From Streptomyces sp. GSL17-111 (GTDB lineage: Bacteria > Actinomycetota > Actinomycetes > Streptomycetales > Streptomycetaceae), in the NCBI RefSeq assembly GCF_037911585.1, contig NZ_JBAJNS010000001.1, forward strand, positions 4,387,501-4,451,500: a stretch of DNA of 64,000 nt, read 5' to 3'. The notes beneath the pieces were generated by a model, which searched no databases, was not told where the DNA came from, and saw nothing but the letters and a program-made list of their open reading frames with translations. Positions 50,817 to 59,177 of this stretch are shown here, one piece after another (the first letter of the stretch is position 1; each line of letters opens with the position of its first letter). The position numbers and the translations under genes are program-made.

Positions 50817-51734
50817 ATGTCCGTACGTGAACTGGTCGTCCTCGGCACCGCGAGCCAGGTACCGACCCGGCACCGCAACCACAACGGCTACGTGCTGCTC
50901 TGGGACGGTGAAGGGTTCCTCTTCGACCCGGGGGAGGGCACGCAGCGTCAGATGGTGCGCGCCGGGGTCGCCGCGCACGACCTGAACCGGCTGTGCGTCA
51001 CGCACTTCCACGGTGACCACTCCCTCGGGCTCGCCGGCGTCATCCAGCGCATCAACCTCGACGCCGTGCCGCACCCGGTGACGGCCCACTATCCGGCGAG
51101 CGGGCAGCACTTCTTCGACCGCCTGCGGTACGCGACGGCCTACCGGGAGCGGGTTCCGCTGCGCGAGGAGCCCGTCGCCGCCGACGGCGTCCTCGCGCGG
51201 ACCCGCTCCTACACCCTCTCCGCGCGACGGCTGTCCCACCCGGTGGAGTCCTTCGGCTACCGGCTCGTGGAGCCGGACGGACGCCGCATGGTGCCGGAAC
51301 TGCTGGCCCGCGCCGGGGTGCGCGGCCCGGACGTCGGGCGCCTCCAGCGCGCGGGCGAACTGCGGGGCGTGCGGCTGGCCGACGTCAGCGCGCCGCGTCC
51401 CGGCCAGCGGTTCGCGTTCGTCATGGACACCCGGATGTGCGAGGGCGTCTGGGAGTTGGCCGAGGGCTGCGACCTCCTCGTCATCGAGTCGACCTTCACC
51501 GACGAGGACGCCGCGCTGGCCCGGGAGCACGGCCACCTCACCGCCGGGCAGGCGGGCCGCGTCGCCGCCGGGTCGGGCGTCCGCCACCTGGTGCTGACGC
51601 ACTTCTCCCAGCGCTACCCCGACCCCGACGTCTTCGCCGGGCAGGCCCGGGCGGCCGGCTTCACGGGGGAGCTGACGGTGGCCCGCGACCTGCTGCGCGT
51701 GCCGGTGCCGCGCCGCCGGACCGCCCCGGAATAG
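50817..51734 (+). CDS. rnz: ribonuclease Z
   Basis: Endonuclease that removes tRNA 3' trailers. The 305-residue product is MBL-fold with HFHGDHSLGL (about residues 63-72), the GQRFAFVMDTRMCEG segment containing the catalytic Asp, and the later HLTAGQAG and LTHFSQRY motifs typical of RNase Z. ATG 50817 lies 60 nt after the HIT stop. It would mature the two tRNA-Ala genes of this window, whose CCA is not encoded. Confidence 0.93.
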   Translation: MSVRELVVLGTASQVPTRHRNHNGYVLLWDGEGFLFDPGEGTQRQMVRAGVAAHDLNRLCVTHFHGDHSLGLAGVIQRINLDAVPHPVTAHYPASGQHFFDRLRYATAYRERVPLREEPVAADGVLARTRSYTLSARRLSHPVESFGYRLVEPDGRRMVPELLARAGVRGPDVGRLQRAGELRGVRLADVSAPRPGQRFAFVMDTRMCEGVWELAEGCDLLVIESTFTDEDAALAREHGHLTAGQAGRVAAGSGVRHLVLTHFSQRYPDPDVFAGQARAAGFTGELTVARDLLRVPVPRRRTAPE

Positions 51735-51762
51735 CGCGCGGACGCCCGGTGGTTGGGTGATC

Positions 51763-52416
51763 ATGGCACTCATTCACAGGACGACCATGGAGCCCGGCAA
51801 GCTCGCCCTCCTCACCGGCTGGCTCCCCGCGCAGCCCTGGTACGACGGCTCCGCCGGGGCGCCCCGCCTCGCCGTCTCCGGCGGCTTCCGGCTCGACGAC
51901 CCCGAGGGCGCGGTCGGGATGGAGTTCATGGTCGTGACCGATACGGCGGGGGAGGAGCCGCGCACCTACCAGGTGCCGCTCACCTATCGCGGGGCGCCGC
52001 TGGAAGGGGCCGAGCCCGCGCTGGCCGGCACCTCCGAGCACGGCGTGCTGGGGAAGCGCTGGGTCTACGACGGCGTCCGCGATCCCGTGCTCGGGACCGA
52101 GCTGCTGGCCCTCCTCCAGGGCCGTGCCCGGCCGCAGCACCAGAACACGTCCGACACCCCGGACGACTCCGTCGTGGTCGTCGGTGATGCCGGTGATGCC
52201 GCGCCGCCGCCCCCGCCGTGGCCGGTGACCGACGACCGCGACGCCAGCGCGGTGCGGGTCGGGGCGTACACCCTGACCGTCCTGCGCGTGCTGAGCTCGG
52301 CGTCGGCCGCCGCCCGGGAGGCCGACGCCTCGGTCACCGGCGTGTGGCGCACACCGGACGGAGCCGAGCAGCGCGGCCCCCTCACCCTCCTCCACCGCAC
52401 CCCCACCCGCCCCTGA
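51763..52416 (+). CDS. maltokinase N-terminal cap-like domain protein
   Basis: Resembles the N-terminal cap domain found in maltokinase (Mak/Pep2) proteins, here as a stand-alone protein without the kinase. The 217-residue product (from ATG 51763; GTG 51757 possible) shows a strand-rich core with FRLDDPEGAVGMEFMVVTD, YQVPLTYRGAPLEGAEPALAG and HGVLGKRWVYDGVRDPVL. Its role is unknown; regulation of alpha-glucan metabolism is a guess from fold only. Its TGA lies within the arm of a shared terminator. Confidence 0.75.
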   Translation: MALIHRTTMEPGKLALLTGWLPAQPWYDGSAGAPRLAVSGGFRLDDPEGAVGMEFMVVTDTAGEEPRTYQVPLTYRGAPLEGAEPALAGTSEHGVLGKRWVYDGVRDPVLGTELLALLQGRARPQHQNTSDTPDDSVVVVGDAGDAAPPPPPWPVTDDRDASAVRVGAYTLTVLRVLSSASAAAREADASVTGVWRTPDGAEQRGPLTLLHRTPTRP

Positions 52417-52446
52417 CCTTCGCGCGCCCGTGACCGGGGGTCAGGG
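52411..52446. terminator. bidirectional terminator containing both stop codons
   Basis: CCCTGACC (52411-52418) pairs with GGTCAGGG (52439-52446). The TGA of the cap-domain gene and the stop of the minus-strand GH4 gene both lie within the stem arms, so ribosomes would mask it while translating the last codons. Confidence 0.7.
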
Positions 52447-53739
52447 CCAGGGGGCGCGGGTGAGGATGCGGTCGGCGACGGCGGGGGAGTCGACCAGGGG
52501 GTGCAGGGCGAGCGCCCGCAGGGCGGCGCGGCGTGAACCGGTCGTCGCGGCGGCGATCGTCGCCCGCTCGGCGGCCTTCACCTGGAGCATGAGGCCGAGC
52601 TCGGCGGCGCCCGGCGCGGCGCCGGGCAGCGGACGGGCGCCGGAGCCGGTCACCTCGCACACCGTCTCCACGACGGCGTCGTCCGGGAGCGCCGCGACGG
52701 TGCCCGCGCTCCGCACGTTGAGGATCAGCCGGGTCGGGCGGTCGGTGGCGATCGCGCGCATCAGGGCGAGGGCGACGCGGTCGTAGCCGCCGCCGTCGAG
52801 GTCGTCGGCGTCGCGCTGCCAGCCGCCGGACGCGGACCGCGCCTCGGCGAGGTAGGTCTCCTCCCGCTCCCGCCGCGTCGCCTCCCACAGCGCTGCCGCC
52901 GCCGCGGGATCCTCGGCGGCCCGGGCGAAGAAGGCGCCCTGCTGCCGCGCGAGGAACGCGCCACGCGTCTCACCGGCCGCCCGGGCGGCGGCCAGCGTCT
53001 CGCGTCGGAAGTAGTAGTAGTGCAGGTACTCGTTCGGCAGGGCCCCGAGAGTGGCCAGCCACTGCGCACCGAAGAGCCGACCCTCCTCGAAGGTGCCCAG
53101 TGCGGCGGGGTCGGCGAGGAGGCCGGGCAGCAGGTCGCGCCCGGCGCTGTGCAGGGAGCGCAGCCAGCCGAGGTGGTTCAGGCCCAGGTAGTCGTAGTCG
53201 ACGGTGTCCGGATCGGCCCCGGCCGCCCGGGCGGCGCGTCGGACGAGGCCGACGGGGGAGTCGCAGATGCCGATCACCCGGTCGCCGAGGACCGCCGACA
53301 TCGCCTCGGTCACGATTCCGGCCGGGTTGGTGAAGTTGACGACCCACGCCGAGGGTGCCAGGGCCCGGACGCGCTCGGCGATGTGCACGGCGACGGGCAC
53401 CGTGCGCAGCCCGTACAGCAGGCCGCCGGCCCCCACCGTCTCCTGCCCGAGGACGCCCTCCGCGAGCGCGGCGCGCTCGTCGCGCACCCGTCCGGCGGTG
53501 CCGCCGACGCGGATCGCCGAGAAGACGAAGTCCGCGCCCCGCAGCGCGTCGTCGAGGTCGGCGGCGACGTGCACGCGCGGGCCGCCGTCGATCCCGTCCA
53601 GCACCGAGCGGATGACGCGCAGCCGCAGCGGGTCGGTGTCGTGGAGGACGACGTCCGTGATGCCGCCGTCCGCACGGGCCAGCGCGCCGTACACCAGCGG
53701 CACCCGGAATCCGCCCCCGCCCAGAAGGGAAAGTCGCAT
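52441..53739 (-). CDS. glycoside hydrolase family 4 (6-phospho-beta-glucosidase-like)
   Basis: NAD- and metal-dependent hydrolase of alpha- or beta-(6-phospho)glycosides by a redox-elimination route. The 432-residue product has the N-terminal NAD motif LLGGGGFRVPL (about residues 4-14), the metal-ligand VNFTNPAG and GICDSPVG segments, and GLNHLGW. It cannot be told whether the natural substrate is phosphorylated; the neighbouring kinase makes that plausible. The start ATG 53739 is only 37 bp from the divergent kinase start. Confidence 0.9.
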   Translation of the reverse strand: MRLSLLGGGGFRVPLVYGALARADGGITDVVLHDTDPLRLRVIRSVLDGIDGGPRVHVAADLDDALRGADFVFSAIRVGGTAGRVRDERAALAEGVLGQETVGAGGLLYGLRTVPVAVHIAERVRALAPSAWVVNFTNPAGIVTEAMSAVLGDRVIGICDSPVGLVRRAARAAGADPDTVDYDYLGLNHLGWLRSLHSAGRDLLPGLLADPAALGTFEEGRLFGAQWLATLGALPNEYLHYYYFRRETLAAARAAGETRGAFLARQQGAFFARAAEDPAAAAALWEATRREREETYLAEARSASGGWQRDADDLDGGGYDRVALALMRAIATDRPTRLILNVRSAGTVAALPDDAVVETVCEVTGSGARPLPGAAPGAAELGLMLQVKAAERATIAAATTGSRRAALRALALHPLVDSPAVADRILTRAPWP

Positions 53740-53746
53740 GGGACGG

Positions 53747-53770
53747 ACGGTACCGGGCGTCCGGCACACT
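53747..53770. promoter_or_regulatory. back-to-back leaderless promoters of the GH4 and PfkB genes
   Basis: TACCGT on the minus strand (53752 to 53747) ends 8 nt before the GH4 ATG; CACACT on the plus strand (53765-53770) ends 7 nt before the kinase ATG. The two -10 boxes are 12 bp apart, so the promoters overlap. A GGTACC palindrome at 53749-53754 lies at the GH4 -10. Confidence 0.55.
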
Positions 53771-53776
53771 GGCGGC

Positions 53777-54847
53777 ATGCTCGATCCACTCGCCGCCGTG
53801 CGGACCCCGCAGGACCCGGCCTGCGACGTGTATCTGACCGGGACCGTCTTCCTCGACATCGTCTTCACCGGGCTCGACTCCGCCCCGGTGCGCGGCACGG
53901 AGTCCTGGGCCCGGGGCATGGGCTCCAGCCCCGGCGGCGTGGCGAACATGGCCACCGCGCTCGCCCGGCTGGGGCTGCGGACCTGGCTCTCGGCGGCGTT
54001 CGGCGACGACGTGTACGGCGCGTTCTGCCGCGAGGAGCTCAGTCAGGGCGAGGGCGTGGACCTCTCGCTCTCCCGCACCGTGCCCGGCTGGCACTCGCCG
54101 GTCACCGTCTCGCTCGGTTACGAGGGCGAGCGCACGATGGTCTCCCACGGGCACGAGGCCCCGCCGCCGCGTGAACCGCTCCCCGCCGCGCCGCCGCCGA
54201 CCCGCGCCGCCGTGGCCTCGCTGACGCCCGGTGCCCCCCAGGAGTGGATCGGGCGGACGGCGCGCGACGGCGGCCGCGTCTTCGCGGACGTCGGCTGGGA
54301 CGGGACGGGCCGCTGGGACCTGGCCGCCCTCACCGAGCTGCGGCACTGCGAGGCCTTCCTGCCGAACGCGGAGGAGGCCATGCGCTACACCCGCACCGAC
54401 TGCCCGCGCGCCGCCGCCCGCGCCCTGGCCGAGCACGTGCCGCTGGCCGTCGTGACGCTGGGCCCCGAGGGCGCCTACGCGGCGGACGGCCGCACCGGGC
54501 GGACGGCCGAGGTCCCGGGCGTGGAGGTGGAGGTCCTGGATCCGACGGGGGCGGGCGACGTCTTCATGGCGGGCTTCGTCATGGCCTCGCTCGCCGAGTG
54601 GCCCCTCGCCGAGCGGCTGGCCTTCGCCGGGCTGGTGGCCTCCCTGTCGGTGCAGCACTTCGGCGGCTCGCTCGCCGCGCCGGGCTGGCCGGAGATCGCC
54701 GCCTGGTGCCACCGCGTCCACGGCTGTGCCGCCGTCGGCGCGGACGTCGACTGCCGGTACGGGTTCCTGCGCGCTCTGCTCGCGGACGGTGAGCGCGCCC
54801 TTCCGCTCCGGCGCGCGGTGCCGACCATCGGCTTCCCCCGGGCGTAG
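53777..54847 (+). CDS. PfkB-family carbohydrate kinase
   Basis: Ribokinase-like sugar or nucleoside kinase. The 356-residue product has the N-terminal GSSPGGVANMATALARLG (about residues 53-70), the anion hole and catalytic Asp in DPTGAGDVFMAGF (about 257), and an extended C-terminal segment (about 305-356) with Cys-rich GCAAVGADVDC. Its substrate cannot be read. It is divergent from GH4 with 37 bp between starts, so the two are likely co-regulated, for example in use of a glycoside whose sugar part is phosphorylated here. Confidence 0.87.
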   Translation: MLDPLAAVRTPQDPACDVYLTGTVFLDIVFTGLDSAPVRGTESWARGMGSSPGGVANMATALARLGLRTWLSAAFGDDVYGAFCREELSQGEGVDLSLSRTVPGWHSPVTVSLGYEGERTMVSHGHEAPPPREPLPAAPPPTRAAVASLTPGAPQEWIGRTARDGGRVFADVGWDGTGRWDLAALTELRHCEAFLPNAEEAMRYTRTDCPRAAARALAEHVPLAVVTLGPEGAYAADGRTGRTAEVPGVEVEVLDPTGAGDVFMAGFVMASLAEWPLAERLAFAGLVASLSVQHFGGSLAAPGWPEIAAWCHRVHGCAAVGADVDCRYGFLRALLADGERALPLRRAVPTIGFPRA

Positions 54848-54933
54848 CGGCGGCGCCGGACGGAAAACCCGGAGGCGGTGTCGGTGCGGCGGCGTAACCT
54901 GGGTAGCGCAACGCATCGCCGCTACGGAGAGGG

Positions 54934-55974
54934 ATGAGCAAGGCCCAGCGCCGGCCCATGACGCAGACATCGACTTCCCAGGCACCCCAGGCACAGGCCC
55001 GGTTCGCCGTTCCCGCCAAGCACCCGATGGTCACGGTGCTGGGTTCGGGCGACCGCCTCCTCCGCGTGATCGAGGAGGCCTTCCCCGCCACGGACATCCA
55101 CGTCCGGGGCAACGAGATCAGCGCCACCGGCGACGAGGCGGAGGTCGCGCTCGTCCAGCGGCTCTTCGACGAGATGATGCTCGTCCTGCGCACCGGTCAG
55201 CCGATGACCGAGGACGCGGTGGAGCGCTCCATCGCCATGCTGCGGGAGGAGGGCGACGGCTCCGCCGAGACACCGGCCGAGGTGCTGACGCAGAACATCC
55301 TCTCCAACCGCGGGCGCACCATCCGCCCCAAGACGCTCAACCAGAAGCGCTACGTCGACGCCATAGACGAGCACACCGTCGTCTTCGGCATCGGCCCGGC
55401 CGGTACCGGAAAGACGTACCTGGCGATGGCCAAGGCCGTCCAGGCGCTCCAGTCCAAGCAGGTCAACCGCATCATCCTGACGCGGCCCGCGGTCGAGGCG
55501 GGCGAGCGGCTCGGGTTCCTGCCCGGGACGCTGTACGAGAAGATCGACCCCTACCTGCGCCCGCTGTACGACGCGCTGCACGACATGCTCGACCCCGACT
55601 CCATTCCGCGCCTCATGGCGGCCGGGACGATCGAGGTCGCGCCGCTGGCCTACATGCGCGGACGCACGCTCAACGACGCCTTCATCATTCTCGACGAGGC
55701 ACAGAACACCAACCCCGAGCAGATGAAGATGTTCCTCACCCGGCTCGGCTTCGACTCCAAGATCGTCATCACCGGTGACGTCACCCAGGTCGACCTGCCG
55801 AACGGCACCCGGTCCGGCCTGCGTCAGGTGCAGGACATCCTGCAGGGCGTGGACGACGTCCACTTCGCCCGGCTGACCAGCACCGACGTCGTCCGGCACA
55901 AGCTCGTGGGCCGTATCGTGGACGCCTACGAGCGCTACGACGTCCGCAGTGGTGACGGAGGCGGCGCCCGGTAA
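54934..55974 (+). CDS. phoH: PhoH-like ATPase
   Basis: PhoH family P-loop ATPase, thought to act on RNA with YbeY in ribosome quality control. The 346-residue product has Walker A GPAGTGKTYLA (about residue 154), Walker B FIILDEAQNT (about 252) and the TGDVTQVDLP motif. ATG 54934 is adjacent to a GGAGAGGG sequence, unusually close; ATG 54958 is an alternative that gives the N-terminus seen in relatives. ybeY follows after 48 nt, the usual phoH-ybeY pairing. Confidence 0.94.
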   Translation: MSKAQRRPMTQTSTSQAPQAQARFAVPAKHPMVTVLGSGDRLLRVIEEAFPATDIHVRGNEISATGDEAEVALVQRLFDEMMLVLRTGQPMTEDAVERSIAMLREEGDGSAETPAEVLTQNILSNRGRTIRPKTLNQKRYVDAIDEHTVVFGIGPAGTGKTYLAMAKAVQALQSKQVNRIILTRPAVEAGERLGFLPGTLYEKIDPYLRPLYDALHDMLDPDSIPRLMAAGTIEVAPLAYMRGRTLNDAFIILDEAQNTNPEQMKMFLTRLGFDSKIVITGDVTQVDLPNGTRSGLRQVQDILQGVDDVHFARLTSTDVVRHKLVGRIVDAYERYDVRSGDGGGAR

Positions 55975-56022
55975 GCTGCGCCAGCCCGCAGGCCGAGACG
56001 AGGGAAGAGCACCAGCGCACAC

Positions 56023-56520
56023 ATGTCCATCGACGTGAACAACGAGTCCGGGCAGGAGGTCGACGAGCAGGCGATTCTCGACATCGCCCGCTACGCCCTC
56101 ACCCGGATGCGCATCCATCCGATGTCGGAGCTGTCCGTCATCGTCGTCGACGCCTCGGCCATGGAGCAGCTCCACGTGCAGTGGATGGACCTGCCGGGGC
56201 CGACCGACGTCATGTCCTTCCCGATGGACGAGCTGCGTCCGCCGGGGAAGGACGAGGACGAGCCCCCGCCGGGCCTGCTCGGCGACATCGTGCTGTGCCC
56301 CGAGGTCGCCGCCCGGCAGGCCGAGCAGGCCCCGACGCAGCACACCATGGACGAGGAGCTCCAGCTCCTCACCGTGCACGGTGTGCTGCACCTGCTCGGC
56401 TACGACCACGAGGAGCCCGGCGAGAAGGCCGAGATGTTCGGTCTCCAACAGGCGATCGTGGACGGCTGGCGGTCGGACCAGGGCCTCACGGGCCCGTCCC
56501 CCGCCCCCACCGTAGGCTGA
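56023..56520 (+). CDS. ybeY: endoribonuclease YbeY
   Basis: Metal-dependent endonuclease for 16S rRNA 3' maturation and 70S quality control. The 165-residue product has the zinc motif HGVLHLLGYDH (about residues 119-129) and the upstream TDVMSFPMDE and GDIVLCPE stretches. The family's HxxxHxxxxxH spacing is intact. The next gene starts 6 nt after the stop. Confidence 0.96.
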   Translation: MSIDVNNESGQEVDEQAILDIARYALTRMRIHPMSELSVIVVDASAMEQLHVQWMDLPGPTDVMSFPMDELRPPGKDEDEPPPGLLGDIVLCPEVAARQAEQAPTQHTMDEELQLLTVHGVLHLLGYDHEEPGEKAEMFGLQQAIVDGWRSDQGLTGPSPAPTVG

Positions 56521-56526
56521 CGGGCC

Positions 56527-57840
56527 ATGACGCAGCTCCTCACCCTCGCGGTCGCCCTCGTCGTCGTCGCCTGGCTGGCGGCCTGCGCCGAGGCCGGGCT
56601 GGCGCGCACCACGAGCTTCCGGGCCGAGCAGGCGGTGCGCAGCGGCCGGCGCGGCAGCGCGAAACTGGCCGCCGTCGCCGCCGACCCGGTCCGCTACCTC
56701 AACCTCGCGATGCTGCTCCGGGTCGCCTCGGAGATGGCGGCCGGTGTGCTCGTCACCTACGCGTGCCTGCGCTACTTCGCCGAGCCCTGGCAGGCGCTGG
56801 CGGTGGCGATCGGCACCATGGTGCTCGTCTCCTACGTCGCCGTCGGCGTCTCCCCCCGCACCATCGGCATCCAGCACCCCCTGAACACCGCGACGGCCGC
56901 CGCGTACGTGCTGCTGCCCCTCACCCGGGTGCTGGGACCGCTGCCGCAGCTCCTGATCCTGCTGGGCAACGCGCTCACCCCGGGCCGGGGCTTCCGCAAG
57001 GGCCCCTTCGCCTCGGAGGCGGAGCTGCGGGCCATGGTCGACCTGGCCGAGTCGGAGTCGCTCATCGAGGACGACGAGCGCCGCATGGTGCACTCCGTCT
57101 TCCAGCTCGGCGACACGCTGGTGCGCGAGGTCATGGTCCCGCGCACCGACCTGGTCACCATCGAGCGCTTCAAGACGATCCGCCAGGCGCTGACGCTCGC
57201 GCTGCGCTCGGGCTTCTCCCGCATCCCCGTCATCGGCGAGAACGAGGACGACGTCGTCGGGATCGTCTACCTCAAGGACCTCGCCCGCAAGGTGCACATC
57301 AGCCGGGACGCCGAGTCCGAGCTGGTCTCCTCGGCGATGCGCCCGGCCGCGTTCGTGCCCGACACCAAGAACGCGGGCGACCTGCTGCGCGAGATGCAGG
57401 GCGACCGCAACCACGTGGCCGTCGTCATCGACGAGTACGGGTCCACGGCCGGCATCGTCACCATCGAGGACATCCTGGAGGAGATCGTCGGCGAGATCAC
57501 CGACGAGTACGACCGGGAGCTGCCGCCGGTGGAGGACCTCGGCGACGGGCGCTTCCGCGTCACCGCGCGGCTCGACATCGAGGACATGGGCGAGCTGTAC
57601 GGCCTCACCGGCTTCGACGACGAGGACGTGGAGACCGTCGGGGGGCTGCTGGCCAAGCTCCTCGGCCGCGTCCCGATCGCCGGTGCCTCCGCCGTCGCCG
57701 ACCTCTCCGAGGACCCGGCCGACCCCGCGCTCGCCGGGCTGCGCCTGACCGCCGAGTCCACCGCGGGCCGGCGTAACCGGATCGACCGCGTCCTCGTGGA
57801 GCGCGTCGACGCCGAGCAGCCGGACGACAGCGCGCCGTGA
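56527..57840 (+). CDS. CNNM/CorC-family transporter with CBS pair
   Basis: Probable magnesium/cobalt efflux or regulatory protein of the CorC/YtfL group. The 437-residue product has four membrane segments (about 1-155, DUF21), a CBS-domain pair (about 185-320; MVPRTDLVTIE, EYGSTAGIVTIEDILEEIVGEI) and a CorC-HlyC C-terminal domain (about 340-420). Its place after phoH-ybeY and before era is the usual actinobacterial one, with probable co-transcription. Confidence 0.92.
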   Translation: MTQLLTLAVALVVVAWLAACAEAGLARTTSFRAEQAVRSGRRGSAKLAAVAADPVRYLNLAMLLRVASEMAAGVLVTYACLRYFAEPWQALAVAIGTMVLVSYVAVGVSPRTIGIQHPLNTATAAAYVLLPLTRVLGPLPQLLILLGNALTPGRGFRKGPFASEAELRAMVDLAESESLIEDDERRMVHSVFQLGDTLVREVMVPRTDLVTIERFKTIRQALTLALRSGFSRIPVIGENEDDVVGIVYLKDLARKVHISRDAESELVSSAMRPAAFVPDTKNAGDLLREMQGDRNHVAVVIDEYGSTAGIVTIEDILEEIVGEITDEYDRELPPVEDLGDGRFRVTARLDIEDMGELYGLTGFDDEDVETVGGLLAKLLGRVPIAGASAVADLSEDPADPALAGLRLTAESTAGRRNRIDRVLVERVDAEQPDDSAP

Positions 57841-57906
57841 CCCCGGCCGTCCGCTCTCACCCGGCCGGGTGAACGGCACTGGCCGACCCCCGGGCCGCGT
57901 GCGCCC

Positions 57907-58683
57907 ATGGGTGCCATGCGAGCCATGGAAGCGCACCAGCGCCCGGGCCTCGTCCGCGCGGCGCTCGTCCTGGTCCTGCTGGCCGGGCCGGTCGTGCTGA
58001 CGGGCGGCTGCGCGGGCAGTACCGGGACCTCCGGACGCCAGGCGGGGCCGACCCCCCAGGCCGGACGGCTCACCGAGGAACGCCTGCGGCTGGCCGTGCT
58101 CAGCCTCGCCGACCTGCCGGCCGGCTGGGCCGCCGACACCTCCGCCGCCGCCAGGGAACGCGGCATCGGTGTCCCCGAACCGGGCGAAGGGCCGTGCCGG
58201 GTGCTGTTCCGCGGCCCGTCCGGCGGCGGTGAGGCCCGCTTCGCCCGGACCGAGGTCGGCCCCTTCCTGGTGGCCCGCACCGGCTCGCACGCCGACGTCG
58301 ACGCCGCCAGGGGCGCCCTCGCGTCGTTCCGCGCGGCGGCCGGGCAGTGTCCGGGGTTCCAGCTCACCGAGGGCCCCGAGGTCTCGGGCCACCGGGTCGA
58401 CTACCACGCCGAACGGGCGGCGGTGCCGAAGCTGGGAGACGAGAGCGTGGCGGTGCGGTACGTGCGGGCGGGGACGGGGGACCGTCCGGTCACGGTCGTC
58501 GCCGACGTCGTCCACGTCCGCGTCGGCGCGCACACCGTGCACGTGGCGCAGTCCGGCCGGGAGGACCTGGGCGCCGGGGGCATCGTGCCCTTCGCCCGGC
58601 TCGCCCTGGAGAAGCTGCGCACGGTGGCCGCCGGCGGCACGCCGTCCCCCGCCGGGAGCTTCCCCGGCGCCACACGGCTGTGA
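57907..58683 (+). CDS. predicted lipoprotein, function unknown
   Basis: The 258-residue product has a signal peptide with a lipobox-like LTGGC at about residues 31-35, so it may be anchored to the outer face of the membrane. The mature part is a soluble alpha/beta domain without recognised motif (RLRLAVLSLADLPAGW, SHADVDAARGALASFR). Such proteins often bear a sensor-like domain, but nothing specific is visible. Candidate starts are ATG 57907, 57916 or 57925. Confidence 0.75.
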   Translation: MGAMRAMEAHQRPGLVRAALVLVLLAGPVVLTGGCAGSTGTSGRQAGPTPQAGRLTEERLRLAVLSLADLPAGWAADTSAAARERGIGVPEPGEGPCRVLFRGPSGGGEARFARTEVGPFLVARTGSHADVDAARGALASFRAAAGQCPGFQLTEGPEVSGHRVDYHAERAAVPKLGDESVAVRYVRAGTGDRPVTVVADVVHVRVGAHTVHVAQSGREDLGAGGIVPFARLALEKLRTVAAGGTPSPAGSFPGATRL

Positions 58684-58703
58684 CCCGCCGTCTTCGGCCC
58701 AAG

Positions 58704-58709
58704 TAAGCT
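58704..58709 (+). promoter_or_regulatory. -10 element (TAAGCT), leaderless
   Basis: TAAGCT ends 8 nt before ATG 58717. A TGACCC sequence 17 bp upstream is a weak -35. Confidence 0.55.
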
Positions 58710-58716
58710 CGACGCC

Positions 58717-59067
58717 ATGACTGATGCCCAGGCCGTCGATCCCGAGGACCGCAAGATCATCACCCTGGCGCGCAGCGCTCGCGCCCGCAACGCCGTGCCC
58801 GAGGGCGCGGCCGTGCGCGACGAGACGGGCCGCACCTACGTCGCGAGCACCGTGACCCTGCCCTCGCTGGAACTGACGGCGCTGCAGACCGCCGTCGCGA
58901 TGGCCGTCGCGTCCGGCGCGCAGTCCCTGGAGGCCGCCGCCGTCGTCTCGGACGCCGGAGCGCTGCCCGGTGGCGACCTCGCGGCCGTGGCCGACCTGGG
59001 CGGCACGACGCCCGTCCTGCTGGCCGCGCCGGACGGCACCCTCCGCGCCACCCTCACGGCGGGCTGA
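58717..59067 (+). CDS. cytidine-deaminase-fold protein lacking catalytic residues
   Basis: A 116-residue product whose order of strands and helices follows the cytidine deaminase fold (GAAVRDETGRTYVASTVTLPSLELTALQTAVAMAVASG). The segment that should hold the zinc-binding Cys-Ala-Glu is LTALQTA, and there is no PCxxC motif. It is thus not an active deaminase, though databases often carry that name. It lies between the lipoprotein and era, a position known in other Streptomyces. The true role is unknown. Confidence 0.75.
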   Translation: MTDAQAVDPEDRKIITLARSARARNAVPEGAAVRDETGRTYVASTVTLPSLELTALQTAVAMAVASGAQSLEAAAVVSDAGALPGGDLAAVADLGGTTPVLLAAPDGTLRATLTAG

Positions 59068-59071
59068 CGCC

Positions 59072-59095
59072 CCGGGCCGGGCCCGCCCGGCCCGG
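59072..59095 (+). terminator. hairpin before era
   Basis: A 10-bp stem CCGGGCCGGG/CCCGGCCCGG with a CCCG loop, 5 nt after the preceding stop. Confidence 0.8.
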
Positions 59096-59177
59096 ACACC
59101 GGGCACCGGCCACCGTCCGTCCGGCGTCCGGGGTGGCAGCGGTCGGGGGTGCCCCGGCGATCAGGGAGAATGGGGGG

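Noticed and set aside
58717..59067. A functional cytidine deaminase
   Set aside because: The zinc-binding Cys/His and Glu and the PCxxC motif are absent.
54922..59106. A 1394-residue minus-strand open frame
   Set aside because: It is antisense to phoH, ybeY, the CNNM gene, the lipoprotein and the deaminase-like gene, all well supported. Such frames arise from the GC-rich third position; its sequence has no domain, only acidic/Gly/His-rich composition.
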